A stretch of 64,000 nucleotides of DNA from Mucilaginibacter sp. GTDB taxonomy: Bacteria > Bacteroidota > Bacteroidia > Sphingobacteriales > Sphingobacteriaceae. The notes below the pieces were generated by a model. That model did not search any database and was not told the origin of the DNA. It worked only from the letters and a program-made list of their open reading frames with translations. The stretch's first letter is position 1. Every line of letters starts with the position of its first letter. The translations under genes and the position numbers were made by a program. The DNA is taken from positions 372,001 through 436,000 of the forward strand of contig NZ_JANYGQ010000036.1 in the NCBI RefSeq assembly GCF_025359345.1. Reading direction: 5' to 3'. Below, one piece after another: positions 7,202 to 15,068 of this stretch.

Positions 7202-7317
7202 TGTAGGATGGTGAAATTTTTGGCAGACACACCTCCTTGTCGCGGTGGCGAAGGTTTTGGGAAACTCTTAGCAATAAGAATAACCACTTCGTGAAGGTTC
7301 GACTCCTTCTCCTACAG
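7202..7317 (+). tRNA. tRNA-like RNA copy 2, class II with a 44-nt variable arm, apparent GUC anticodon
   Basis: Second copy, starting 85 nt after the first ends. The D-arm and the 5' half of the anticodon arm are identical to copy 1. The paired regions differ by compensatory changes: acceptor TGTAGGA / TCCTACA (against TGTTGGG / CCCAACA), variable stem CGAAG / CTTCG (against CGGAG / CTCTG) and distal hairpin TCTTA / TAAGA (against TCAG / CTGA), while TGG/CCA is kept. The T-arm is GAAGG-TTCGACT-CCTTC. The anticodon loop is TTGTCGC, again giving GUC but with G instead of C at position 37. The co-varying stems show that structure, not just sequence, is under selection. CCA is not encoded. Confidence 0.75.
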
Positions 7318-7348
7318 CTCTTCTCATAATTTAGGTTTATAATTGGTT

Positions 7349-7380
7349 AGCAAAGGCCCCTGCCCATCAGGGGCTTTGCT
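7349..7380 (+). terminator. Terminator of the tRNA-like unit
   Basis: AGCAAAGgCCCCTG (7349-7362) pairs with CAGGGGCTTTGCT (7368-7380) through 13 bp with one bulged G and a 5-base loop. It lies 32 nt downstream of the second tRNA-like RNA and is followed by T/A-rich sequence rather than a pure T-run. Confidence 0.6.
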
Positions 7381-7415
7381 TATATATAAGGTTTTTATTT
7401 GTTGTTTTGACACAT

Positions 7416-7454
7416 AAAAAAGGGCCGGTTAAAACAATGAACCGGCCCTTTTTT
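7416..7454. terminator. Bidirectional terminator
   Basis: AAAAAAGGGCCGGTT (7416-7430) and AACCGGCCCTTTTTT (7440-7454) form a perfect stem with A-tract and T-tract ends. It can end the minus-strand lipoprotein gene (which stops at 7469) and also plus-strand read-through from the tRNA-like unit. Confidence 0.85.
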
Positions 7455-7468
7455 ATGTTGAGATATTA

Positions 7469-8026
7469 TTAATTTGCAATTTTGCTAAACCTAACATGCG
7501 CGTTTTCAGCGGGGTTTACACTGCTAAGGAAAAAATCAGTGGTGGTTTTTTTGCTGATGAACAGGTTTTTACTGAGCAGGCTTAGTGGTTTTACTGCGCC
7601 AAGGTTTATGACAAAACCATCGGGGCTCGAGCCATAAATAGGTACGCCATAATAAAATACAGCATTTTGGTAAAGCCATGTTCCGGTAAGAATTTTGCCG
7701 CTTTGGTTTGCAGTAATTTTACCCGAGGCATCAAAAGTAAACGTGTAGGTTGAAAACTTGTCAGTAGCGTTTTGTGTGCCTTCAAAATACGACGTTACTT
7801 TCCAGGTGCCGGTGGTTATCAGCGAGCCTATTGGCAGTTTTGAAGTTACCGTGTCGGTAGCCGGGGCGGTGGTTACCGGCGGTGTTACAGTAACTTTGGT
7901 TGATTTTGAGCCACTGCCACTTAACGTTGAACCACCAGCCGGTGCTGGTTTTAAACCTTGTTCTTTTTGGCAGCTAGTCAATGCGCATGCTATTATTAGC
8001 ATGGTGCTTGTAATAATTTTTTTCAT
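7469..8026 (-). CDS. Hypothetical lipoprotein with a lipocalin-like domain
   Basis: 185 residues from the ATG at 8026 (MKKIITSTMLII). The open frame extends upstream, but that part lacks signal-peptide character. The signal ends in a lipobox (ACALTSC), followed by a Gly/Ser/Thr-rich spacer (residues about 25-65). The C-terminal domain starts at LITTGTWKVTSYFEG and continues with YTFTFDASGKI and GTWLYQ, a pattern seen in small Bacteroidota lipocalin-like lipoproteins. Role unknown. Probably a single-gene unit ended by the terminator at 7416-7454. Confidence 0.7.
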   Translation of the reverse strand: MKKIITSTMLIIACALTSCQKEQGLKPAPAGGSTLSGSGSKSTKVTVTPPVTTAPATDTVTSKLPIGSLITTGTWKVTSYFEGTQNATDKFSTYTFTFDASGKITANQSGKILTGTWLYQNAVFYYGVPIYGSSPDGFVINLGAVKPLSLLSKNLFISKKTTTDFFLSSVNPAENAHVRFSKIAN

Positions 8027-8160
8027 TTCAGTGATTTTTAAGCGTAAATAGTTTGTTTTAACACCTCTTTGTAAACCACCGAAGACCGAATGTAACCGCC
8101 AATTAAAATTAATTTCAAATACTTTTTGAGAGCAGGCACCACGTAAATGGTTTATATGCA

Positions 8161-8187
8161 AAAGCCCCACTGTAACAGTGAGGCTTT
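8161..8187 (-). terminator. Terminator of the outer-membrane protein gene
   Basis: AAAGCCCCACTG (8161-8172) and CAGTGAGGCTTT (8176-8187) pair with one mismatch around a 3-base loop. Read on the minus strand the stem is followed by TTTT, about 80 bp after the stop of the gene at 8269. Confidence 0.6.
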
Positions 8188-8268
8188 CGATTGTTTATAG
8201 ACTATAAAGCTGCGGAGTGGAGCTATATTAACAAAGCCTCTGCAACTCTTTAAAGCTATCCATCCCAA

Positions 8269-8838
8269 TTACAGTATTTTAAACCCAACACTTACTGCAA
8301 ACAGGTTTTGGCGCTGGCCGAAGTCGGAATTAATTTTAGTCAGTCCGCCTTCGTAACGTACGTCGGCAGTAATAGCGCCTATGTCAACACCTGCACCTGC
8401 CTGGAAACCCAGCGTACTGCTTTTGTAATGGCCAAAGTCGGCATAAGCATTACTTAGGCTTTGCGAAAGGTTTTTACTTAGTATCGATGTGTAAACCGGG
8501 CCGGCCATAATCCTGAAGTTGAGATTTTTCTCACCAAACGAATGGCCTATCAACACCGGAACGTTCAGATTGGTAAAGTGGGCATTGCCGCTTACGCTAT
8601 TATCGCTCGAGTGAAACTCGCCGCCGGTGCCACTAAGGTACAACTCGGGCTGTAAATACAGTGCACTGCCAAATCGGGTAAAAATACCGGCCTGGTAACC
8701 TGTGCGGGTTGATGAGCTTAAATTGTCGGTGTTAATTTTAGAAAAATTTGCACCGGCTTTAATACCTAACGAAAATTGTGCTTTTGCACTGATGCATGCC
8801 GCTACCAGTATTGCTGCACTTAATAGAATCTTTTTCAT
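8269..8838 (-). CDS. Outer-membrane beta-barrel protein (PorT-like/OmpA-barrel family)
   Basis: 189 residues. A Sec signal peptide (MKKILLSAAILVAACISAKA) is followed by alternating amphipathic strands: FSLGIKAGANFSKI, GYQAGIFTRFG, LYLQPELYLSG, FRIMAGPVYTSI, LGFQAGAGVDIG and ITADVRYEGGL. The C-terminus is FAVSVGFKIL. This is the usual pattern of the small Bacteroidota outer-membrane barrel family with eight or so strands. No ligand can be inferred. Monocistronic on the minus strand, with a terminator at 8161-8187. Confidence 0.85.
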   Translation of the reverse strand: MKKILLSAAILVAACISAKAQFSLGIKAGANFSKINTDNLSSSTRTGYQAGIFTRFGSALYLQPELYLSGTGGEFHSSDNSVSGNAHFTNLNVPVLIGHSFGEKNLNFRIMAGPVYTSILSKNLSQSLSNAYADFGHYKSSTLGFQAGAGVDIGAITADVRYEGGLTKINSDFGQRQNLFAVSVGFKIL

Positions 8839-9000
8839 AGTACTTTTTTTAGTTTAATTGATCGGCGGCCGGCAGGGGTAATGTTACACGGCGCCCTTGT
8901 TTTTCATAATTAATGTACCAAACGCTTAATTCAATAATTAATTACATTGCCCTAACAATAGCCTTGCCAAAAAATTACTAATAAGCACGTTCTATTTTCA

Positions 9001-9008
9001 TATTTTTG
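9001..9008 (+). promoter_or_regulatory. -7 promoter element before the CsbD-like gene
   Basis: TATTTTTG matches TAnnTTTG and lies 17 bp before the ATG at 9026. No good TTG box is visible at the usual distance upstream, so the promoter is only partly supported. Confidence 0.4.
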
Positions 9009-9025
9009 TTGAAAATAAATTTTAT

Positions 9026-9241
9026 ATGGCCGAAATCAGCATAAGCAATAAAGAGTGGGAAAGGGTGAAAATAAAAATCCAGCGTAAGTATAACCACCTT
9101 ACCGACGAACAATTAAAGTATACCGAAGGCCAGGAAGAAAGCCTGATCACGAAAATAATGCAATTGGTTAACCGAGACAGGAACTATGTACTATTTACCC
9201 TGAAGAAAGCGTTAGTTAATATCGACAATAACCGTTTGTAA
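9026..9241 (+). CDS. Small CsbD-like protein
   Basis: 71 residues, charged and helical, with no signal peptide. The segment WERVKIKIQRKYNHLTDEQL followed by EGQEESLITKI resembles the CsbD general-stress family (W..vKgk..ekwg.LTDdDl....Gk.e.L..ki). CsbD proteins are small stress-induced proteins of unclear biochemical role. The C-terminal third (NRDRNYVLFTLKKAL) extends beyond the usual domain. It lies 65 bp upstream of the S41 protease gene on the same strand and could be co-transcribed. Confidence 0.65.
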   Translation: MAEISISNKEWERVKIKIQRKYNHLTDEQLKYTEGQEESLITKIMQLVNRDRNYVLFTLKKALVNIDNNRL

Positions 9242-9306
9242 AACAGTGGGGTACCGTACAAACTATTATAGTTTTTTGTAGTTTTATATTTTAAATAATT
9301 TAGGGG

Positions 9307-11064
9307 ATGAACAAGGGTAAAGTGACAGTGAATAAATATAAAAGGCAGCTTTGGATAGGTGCCGTTTTGGTGCTGGCTATAACAACATTTAGCTTTAAGG
9401 ACGACCTTTTCCAGCTGTCAAAAAACCTGGATGTGTTTGCATCGGTATACAAAGAAGTTAATATTAACTACGTTGATGATATCAATTCATCAAAAATGAT
9501 AAAGACCGGTGTCGACGCTATGCTCGATGGTTTGGACCCCTACACCGAGTTTGTACCCGAAAACGAAATTGAAGACTATAAGCTACACTATGTTAGTACA
9601 CAATATGGCGGCATAGGCGCCGGTATTTTTTTGCGCAACAGCAAAGTGTATGTGTCTGACGTGTTTTCAGGCTTTCCGGCTGCTAAAGCCGATATCCGCC
9701 CCGGCGATCAGTTACTCAAAATAAACGACATAGCGCTTGATGGCAAGAATAACGACCAGGTGAGCCTGTTGCTAAAAGGTGCAAAGGGTGCCAACATTAA
9801 ATTACTGGTTAAACGTGGAACCGACGCAAACCCGGTTGAAAAGAACCTGGTGCGCGATGAAATTAAACAGCCAAATGTATCTTACTCGGGCATGGTTGAC
9901 GGTAACATGGGGTACATAAAACTGGACAAGTTTTTAGAAAACTCGGCCGACGAAGTTACCAATGCACTTGCCGCTATTAAAAAGAACAACCCTAACGGCA
10001 TTATACTCGACCTGCGTTCGAACGGTGGCGGCATTTTGCAGGAGGCAGTTAAGATTGTTAACCTTTTTGTACCGAAAGATGTTGAAGTAGTATCGCAAAA
10101 GGGGAAAATAAAAGAGAAGAATTTTACCTATAACACCATGAGTGCGCCAATGGAGCCAAACCTGCCATTGGTTGTATTGGTAAATAATCACTCGGCTTCG
10201 GCATCTGAAATTGTTGCCGGCTCACTGCAGGATTTGGACCGTGCCATTATCATCGGTCAGCGCAGCTATGGTAAAGGGCTGGTGCAGCAAACTTTTAACC
10301 TTCCCTATAATAGCCTTGTAAAAATTACCATCGCCAAATATTATGTACCATCGGGCCGCTGTATACAGGAAATTGACTACACCCATCGTAAAGACGATGG
10401 CAGCGTGGTAAAAGTAGCCGATTCGTTGATTCATGAATTTAAAACTAAAAATGGCCGTTCTGTTTATGACGGTAGTGGTATTTACCCCGATGTGTTTGTT
10501 AAACAGGATCGCTTTGCAAATATTACCCAGGCGCTGGTAGGTAAACTATTTGTGTTTGATTTTGCAAATAACTACCGTAATACGCATCCCACAATTGAAC
10601 CCAGCAAAAAGTTTTCACTCAGCGATGCCGACTATGCCGACTTCGTGAAGTTTTTAGATGGCAAAAACTACAGCTATAACACAGCATCTGAAAAGATGCT
10701 TGCCAGTTTAAAAACAGAGGCCACCAAAGAAAAGCAGTTTGGCGAAATTCAAACCGAATATGATGCCCTGAAAGCTAAAATGGCAGCCAGCAAAAAAAAT
10801 GACCTGCAACTGCACAAAGACGAGATAAAGCAAGTGCTTGAAAACGAAATAGCCGGTCGCTACTACTACGAAAAAGGCCGGTATGAAACCAATTTTAAGT
10901 ACGACAAAGAGCTTGCCCAGGCTGTAAAGGTTATGCAGGATAAAGAGATGATTGCCCAGATACTTAAAGGCGAAGGCAGTTACAAAGTAATTGGTAAGCC
11001 GGTACTGGCTGCTGTAGGAGCTAAAAAGCCTGTTGCGGATGCGGATAGTGATGATGATAAATAG
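9307..11064 (+). CDS. S41 family C-terminal processing peptidase (CtpA/Prc type)
   Basis: 585 residues. An N-terminal hydrophobic anchor (LWIGAVLVLAITTFSF) places the enzyme in the periplasm. A PDZ domain follows (about 95-185: GGIGAGIFL, PAAKADIRPGDQLLKIN). The tail-specific protease core has the catalytic serine in SASASE (Ser298) and the catalytic lysine 25 residues later in RSYGKGLVQ (Lys323), the spacing of Ser/Lys CtpA enzymes. The C-terminal 200 residues are a helical, charged extension ending DADSDDDK. Likely role: processing or degradation of periplasmic proteins by their C-termini. Confidence 0.92.
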   Translation: MNKGKVTVNKYKRQLWIGAVLVLAITTFSFKDDLFQLSKNLDVFASVYKEVNINYVDDINSSKMIKTGVDAMLDGLDPYTEFVPENEIEDYKLHYVSTQYGGIGAGIFLRNSKVYVSDVFSGFPAAKADIRPGDQLLKINDIALDGKNNDQVSLLLKGAKGANIKLLVKRGTDANPVEKNLVRDEIKQPNVSYSGMVDGNMGYIKLDKFLENSADEVTNALAAIKKNNPNGIILDLRSNGGGILQEAVKIVNLFVPKDVEVVSQKGKIKEKNFTYNTMSAPMEPNLPLVVLVNNHSASASEIVAGSLQDLDRAIIIGQRSYGKGLVQQTFNLPYNSLVKITIAKYYVPSGRCIQEIDYTHRKDDGSVVKVADSLIHEFKTKNGRSVYDGSGIYPDVFVKQDRFANITQALVGKLFVFDFANNYRNTHPTIEPSKKFSLSDADYADFVKFLDGKNYSYNTASEKMLASLKTEATKEKQFGEIQTEYDALKAKMAASKKNDLQLHKDEIKQVLENEIAGRYYYEKGRYETNFKYDKELAQAVKVMQDKEMIAQILKGEGSYKVIGKPVLAAVGAKKPVADADSDDDK

Positions 11065-11114
11065 GGCAAGAACTCGTCGAAACGTATTCGTGTTTAAGGC
11101 GCCGTCAGGTGCCA

Positions 11115-11226
11115 AAGGTCGGTAGAAATAATTTTGGACATTTTAGCGTGCCGTAGGTACGCAACCTTCGCGAAGTGGCGTATCTACGGCACGCTAATGC
11201 CTGTATTTTGCATTGCTACCGACCTT
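11115..11226. repeat. Nested inverted repeat, MITE-like
   Basis: An outer perfect 11-bp inverted repeat, AAGGTCGGTAG (11115-11125) and CTACCGACCTT (11216-11226), encloses a second inverted repeat, TTAGCGTGCCGTAGGTACGC (11143-11162) and GCGTATCTACGGCACGCTAA (11178-11197), 20 bp with one or two mismatches. The 112-bp element has no ORF and lies between the S41 protease and DUF1365 genes. The form is that of a non-autonomous mobile or REP-type palindromic element. Confidence 0.65.
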
Positions 11227-11322
11227 AACCCGATGGGGCTATTGATGATCCCTTCTATAATCAGAATCCTTCCTTTTCGTAACCAAACATCCTAACCTTA
11301 CAATTTTTCGTAACTTACCATT

Positions 11323-12117
11323 ATGAATTCCTGCCTGTACAAAGCCCGCGTAATGCACAATCGTTTAGCCCCTAAGGTACACCGGTTTCATTACGATGTG
11401 TTCATGTTCTACCTGGATTTGGATGAAATCGACACTCTGCACAGGCAACTGAAATTTATGAGCCGTAACCGGTTCAACCTTTTCAATTTCAGGGATAGGG
11501 ACCACCTGCAGCTTCCCCGCGAAAAACCCGATACATCAAAAAATATAAAGCAACATATCAAAGACTACCTGGATGCCAATGGCGTTGACATTGGTATAGG
11601 CCGGATTATGGTGCTTACTAACCTATGCACCCTTGGCTACCAGTTTAACCCGGTGTCGTTTTATTTTTGTTACGATGAGCAAGATCGGCCGGTATGCTCA
11701 ATTGTTGAGGTTTGCAATACGTTCCTGGAGATGAAACCTTATTTTTTGGGTGGGGATACGATGCAGGATGACCGGTTTAAACTGAACACGGAAAAGTATT
11801 TCTATGTATCGCCGTTTATTGATATGGATACTAATTTTTATTTCGACCTGCACATACCCGGCGACAGGCTACAGGTAAAAATAGACGATTATGACAAGGC
11901 TGGCAACCGCTTTTTTATAAGTACCTTAACCGGGGACCGTAAACAATTAAAAGATTTAACCTTACTGTTTTATTTTTTCAGTTTCCCGCTGATCACCTTA
12001 AAAGTTATTAGTCTTATTCACTGGCAGGCATTAAAGCTGTGGTTAAAGAAAATACCTTTTCACAAAAAAGAGGATGACCTTGAGCTACAAAAAGAAGTTT
12101 ACAGGCCATACAATTAA
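11323..12117 (+). CDS. DUF1365 family protein
   Basis: 264 residues. Family hallmarks are visible: CLYKARVMHNRLAPKVHRF at the N-terminus, LTNLCTLGYQFNPVSFYFCY, and EVCNTFLEMKPYFL, followed by a YVSPFIDMD segment. DUF1365 genes commonly sit beside cyclopropane-fatty-acyl-phospholipid synthase-like methyltransferases, exactly as here (84 bp to the next gene). A role in modifying membrane lipid acyl chains is therefore likely, but the reaction is not established. One hydrophobic stretch near the C-terminus (LLFYFFSFPLITLKVISL) could attach it to the membrane. Confidence 0.88.
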   Translation: MNSCLYKARVMHNRLAPKVHRFHYDVFMFYLDLDEIDTLHRQLKFMSRNRFNLFNFRDRDHLQLPREKPDTSKNIKQHIKDYLDANGVDIGIGRIMVLTNLCTLGYQFNPVSFYFCYDEQDRPVCSIVEVCNTFLEMKPYFLGGDTMQDDRFKLNTEKYFYVSPFIDMDTNFYFDLHIPGDRLQVKIDDYDKAGNRFFISTLTGDRKQLKDLTLLFYFFSFPLITLKVISLIHWQALKLWLKKIPFHKKEDDLELQKEVYRPYN

Positions 12118-12201
12118 TTGAAATTTGTTATCTTGATAAAACTTTTATCCGGTTAGTTTACGTAAATATTACAATCGCTGAAATTTGGAGATACTTGAAC
12201 T

Positions 12202-13440
12202 ATGGCCAACACAATTACACTCGTTAAAAAAAGTACTTTTTACCAGGATTTGGTTTTAAAGATCCTTGGTAAAATGGAGAAAGGTAACCTCTACCTCACC
12301 TTAACGGATGGAGAACAAATTACTATTGGCAATGGCGAAGGCAACATAGCAGCAAGCATCGTTGTAAACAGCAATGAGTTTTATAAACGCATTATCTTAT
12401 TTGGCGATATTGGTTTTGGCGAGGCTTACGTTGACGGTTTGTGGGACACGGATAATATCACAAATGTGATAAAATGGGTGCTGCTGAACATCGAAAACGC
12501 CCCGGGCATATCGGGTAGTAAAATTCAAGCCTTATCGCTTAACCTGTTAAAAGTATACAATAAGCTGTCGCACTTCAAGCGCGCCAATACCATAGAGGGC
12601 TCGCGTAAAAACATCTCTGAGCACTACGACTTAAACAACGATTTCTTCGCCAGTTTCCTGGATCCTACCATGACTTATTCCGCCGCATATTTTTACCGCG
12701 ATGGTTTAAGCCTGCAGGAGGCACAGCTGGCCAAATATGAACGCCTGTGCCGCCAATTGAATTTAAGGGCTACAGACCACGTGCTGGAGATTGGCAGCGG
12801 CTGGGGCGGTAACGCCATTTATATGGCCAAAACCTATGGCTGCAGGGTAACATCGTTAACCATATCCGAAGAGCAGCACAAGCTGGCTGTTGAGCGCGTG
12901 GAAGCCGAGGGGCTCGGCGACAGGGTAAAAATCCTTTTGCAGGACTACAGGCAGATGGAAGGTGTGTTTGATAAGATAGTTTCCGTGGAGATGCTGGAAG
13001 CCGTGGGCCATAAGTTTATGGACGTGTATTTCACCAAGTGCCACCAGTTGCTTAAAAAGAATGGCATTCTTGCTATACAAGTAATTACCTCGCCGGACTC
13101 GAGATACGAAAGCTTAAAAAAAGGTGTCGACTGGATACAAAAACATATTTTCCCCGGCTCGTTACTTCCATCGGTTGGTGCTATCAATAGCTCGATAAAC
13201 CGAACCGGCGATTTGACTATGGTTGATTTGAAAGACATCGGGATTGACTACGCCAAAACCCTGAAACTTTGGTACGATTCATTTAACGCCAATCTTTCTA
13301 AGGTAAAAACATTGGGATTTGATGACACGTTCATCCGCAAATGGAACTATTACCTGTGCTATTGCGAAGCAGCCTTTGCCATGCGTAATATTAACGTAAT
13401 GCATTTGGTTTACTCAAGGCCGAATAACATTAGCCGATAG
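12202..13440 (+). CDS. Cyclopropane-fatty-acyl-phospholipid synthase family methyltransferase
   Basis: 412 residues. The N-terminal substrate-binding part (about 1-120) includes the family signature GEAYVDGLWDTDNI. The SAM-binding core follows, with NISEHYDLNNDFFASFLDP, MTYSAAYF, the motif I glycine stretch VLEIGSGWGG, and ISEEQHKLAVERVE. ISVEM-like VSVEMLEAVGH and GGILAIQ-like segments complete the fold. CFA synthases add a methylene bridge from SAM to unsaturated acyl chains of phospholipids at the membrane; related members do other acyl methylations. Coupling with DUF1365 supports a lipid-modification unit. Confidence 0.88.
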   Translation: MANTITLVKKSTFYQDLVLKILGKMEKGNLYLTLTDGEQITIGNGEGNIAASIVVNSNEFYKRIILFGDIGFGEAYVDGLWDTDNITNVIKWVLLNIENAPGISGSKIQALSLNLLKVYNKLSHFKRANTIEGSRKNISEHYDLNNDFFASFLDPTMTYSAAYFYRDGLSLQEAQLAKYERLCRQLNLRATDHVLEIGSGWGGNAIYMAKTYGCRVTSLTISEEQHKLAVERVEAEGLGDRVKILLQDYRQMEGVFDKIVSVEMLEAVGHKFMDVYFTKCHQLLKKNGILAIQVITSPDSRYESLKKGVDWIQKHIFPGSLLPSVGAINSSINRTGDLTMVDLKDIGIDYAKTLKLWYDSFNANLSKVKTLGFDDTFIRKWNYYLCYCEAAFAMRNINVMHLVYSRPNNISR

Positions 13441-13442
13441 GT

Positions 13443-13526
13443 AGTCCATAGCCGATGGACCATAGACCATAGTAGTTTTTGCGAATTCTTTTTTTACTAT
13501 GGGCCATTGACTATGAACTATGGACT
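13443..13526. repeat. CCATAG-word repeat with inverted ends
   Basis: AGTCCATAG (13443-13451) and CTATGGACT (13518-13526) are perfect inverted repeats. The space between them is filled with related words (ATGGACCATAGACCATAGT, ACTATGGGCCATTGACTATG). The right arm overlaps the last codons and the stop of the MFS gene on the minus strand, so the repeat supplies coding sequence. Confidence 0.65.
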
Positions 13527-14875
13527 TTCTTCACCCTCGGTTTCTTCTCCCTGAAACGGGTAAAAAACAAGAACGCTATCAGGCACAGGACAAATCCGCA
13601 AATGCCATTGAGGCGGAGGCCGAAGTCGTGACCGGGTGCGGTTCCAAACACAGTTAGGAAAGCAAATAAAGCCATGCCAAGGGTTTGCCCCAGTTTTACA
13701 AAAAGGTATTTTACGGCAAAAAACATTCCTTCATGATTCTCGCCTGAGTCAGCAGCATCTTTTTCGGCAATTTCGGCAAGGATGGCATTCGGCAAAATAC
13801 CAAGTGCAGCAAGCGGGAAAGAAGCACAAATCACTAAGACATAAACCTGCACTTCAGGCGACAGAGGAGTCTTACCTAAAAAAAATATCATGGCAAATAT
13901 TAATGCGAGTAGCCCGAATGAAAATAATACTAAGGGTTTCTTCCCTTTCTTTTTTGAAATATAGTTTATCAACGGGTAGTGACACAAGGACGCGATGACC
14001 ATAATGCCCATCAATAAGCCCCCCATTGATGCATCCAATGGCACTAATACGGTAATAAAAAACAGGAGGCCGCTTGATATGATACTGAGCGCCATGTAAA
14101 ACGAGAAATCGGAAATGAGGTAGTATTTAAAATTGCGTTGGCTGAAAGTTTTTTTTATTGCTGCCAATACAGGTAAATGCGATGGCTTTTTAGCGACCAC
14201 ATACCGGCTTTCGTTAATTGCTAAAACGGGCACCAGCATCACGAGTCCGGCAAAAAGACATAAGCCCCAGATAGTGTATTGCAGCGCCGAATCACGATTG
14301 ACAACCGCAAAAAAATGCTGTACGAGGTCGGCGAAATTATTAACAAGAGCACTTATAATAATTCCAATTACAAAACCCACTTGCTGAAATGAGGAAAGTT
14401 TCACCTTTTCGTCGGCGGTATCGGTAAGTTCAGGCAAAAGTGCATTATATGGGATGATGTAGGCTGTCGTACACATATAAAATCCCGCAAGCACTAGTAA
14501 CAGCCAATAGGCGTTATGGATATCGGCAGACCTTACAATCGGAAAAAAAACTAATCCGCAAAAAATAACGGCGGGCAATATCGTCCATTTCATAAAAGGG
14601 ATGCGGCGCCCTTTCGGGTTTCGGCTTTTGTCACTTAACGAAGCGATGTAGGGGTCAGAAAACGCGTCAAAAATTCTACCTGAAGCCAGAATTACCGACA
14701 TGACATTAATACCCAGAAAAAGCACCTGGGGCATAAAAGGTATCAATCCCGAGCGTGCTGGTGCAAGATAAAAGTAGGGAAGCATTACCAGGACAATATT
14801 AGTCATGATACTCCAGCCTATCATTCCGCAGGCGTAAGCAATCTGTTTTGAAAAAGGCAGTTTCTCGGCGGGCAT
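13511..14875 (-). CDS. MFS transporter of the GPH (MelB-like) cation symporter family
   Basis: 454 residues from the ATG at 14875 (MPAEKLPFSKQIAYACG); the TTG at 14887 is rejected. Twelve hydrophobic segments are visible. The loop between helices 2 and 3 reads GRIFDAFSDPYIASLSDKSRNPKGRRIPFM, matching the GPH signature D-x3-DP-x-D/S-K-GRRRPF. GPH members are mostly Na+ or H+ coupled symporters of glycosides, pentosides or hexuronides. The substrate cannot be read here. The gene is convergent with the CFA-like methyltransferase gene and its 3' end is embedded in a word repeat. Confidence 0.85.
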   Translation of the reverse strand: MPAEKLPFSKQIAYACGMIGWSIMTNIVLVMLPYFYLAPARSGLIPFMPQVLFLGINVMSVILASGRIFDAFSDPYIASLSDKSRNPKGRRIPFMKWTILPAVIFCGLVFFPIVRSADIHNAYWLLLVLAGFYMCTTAYIIPYNALLPELTDTADEKVKLSSFQQVGFVIGIIISALVNNFADLVQHFFAVVNRDSALQYTIWGLCLFAGLVMLVPVLAINESRYVVAKKPSHLPVLAAIKKTFSQRNFKYYLISDFSFYMALSIISSGLLFFITVLVPLDASMGGLLMGIMVIASLCHYPLINYISKKKGKKPLVLFSFGLLALIFAMIFFLGKTPLSPEVQVYVLVICASFPLAALGILPNAILAEIAEKDAADSGENHEGMFFAVKYLFVKLGQTLGMALFAFLTVFGTAPGHDFGLRLNGICGFVLCLIAFLFFTRFREKKPRVKKVHSS

Positions 14876-14988
14876 ATTGTAATGCAAATTAACATAAAAA
14901 TTGAGTGTATCTGTAATTACGTGGACAAATCGAATTGTTAAATCATTCAGTGTGCCCAGCCGGCCGGGATAAAACCGGTAAAAAGCGA

Positions 14989-15019
14989 ATGGCGACTAAC
15001 TTATCATTAGTCGCCATTT
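14989..15019 (-). terminator. Terminator downstream of tatC
   Basis: AATGGCGACTAA (14989-15000) and TTAGTCGCCATT (15008-15019) form a perfect 12-bp stem with a 7-base loop. On the minus strand it is followed shortly by TTTTT, fitting termination of the tatC transcript (stop at 15069). Confidence 0.8.
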
Positions 15020-15068
15020 GGCTTAAATTTTATAGACTACTTAGCTTGTTTTTGAAGCTTGGATTAAC

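Noticed and set aside
7002..7317. Ordinary tRNA-Leu, tRNA-Asp or tmRNA
   Set aside because: Class II fold with GUC anticodon and a 43-44 nt arm fits none of these, and there is no tag-peptide frame as in tmRNA.
7002..7317. Allo-tRNA or selenocysteine tRNA
   Set aside because: Those have lengthened acceptor/T stacks (8+4, 9+3 or 8+5); here the stems are 7+5, although an eighth pair before position 1 is possible.
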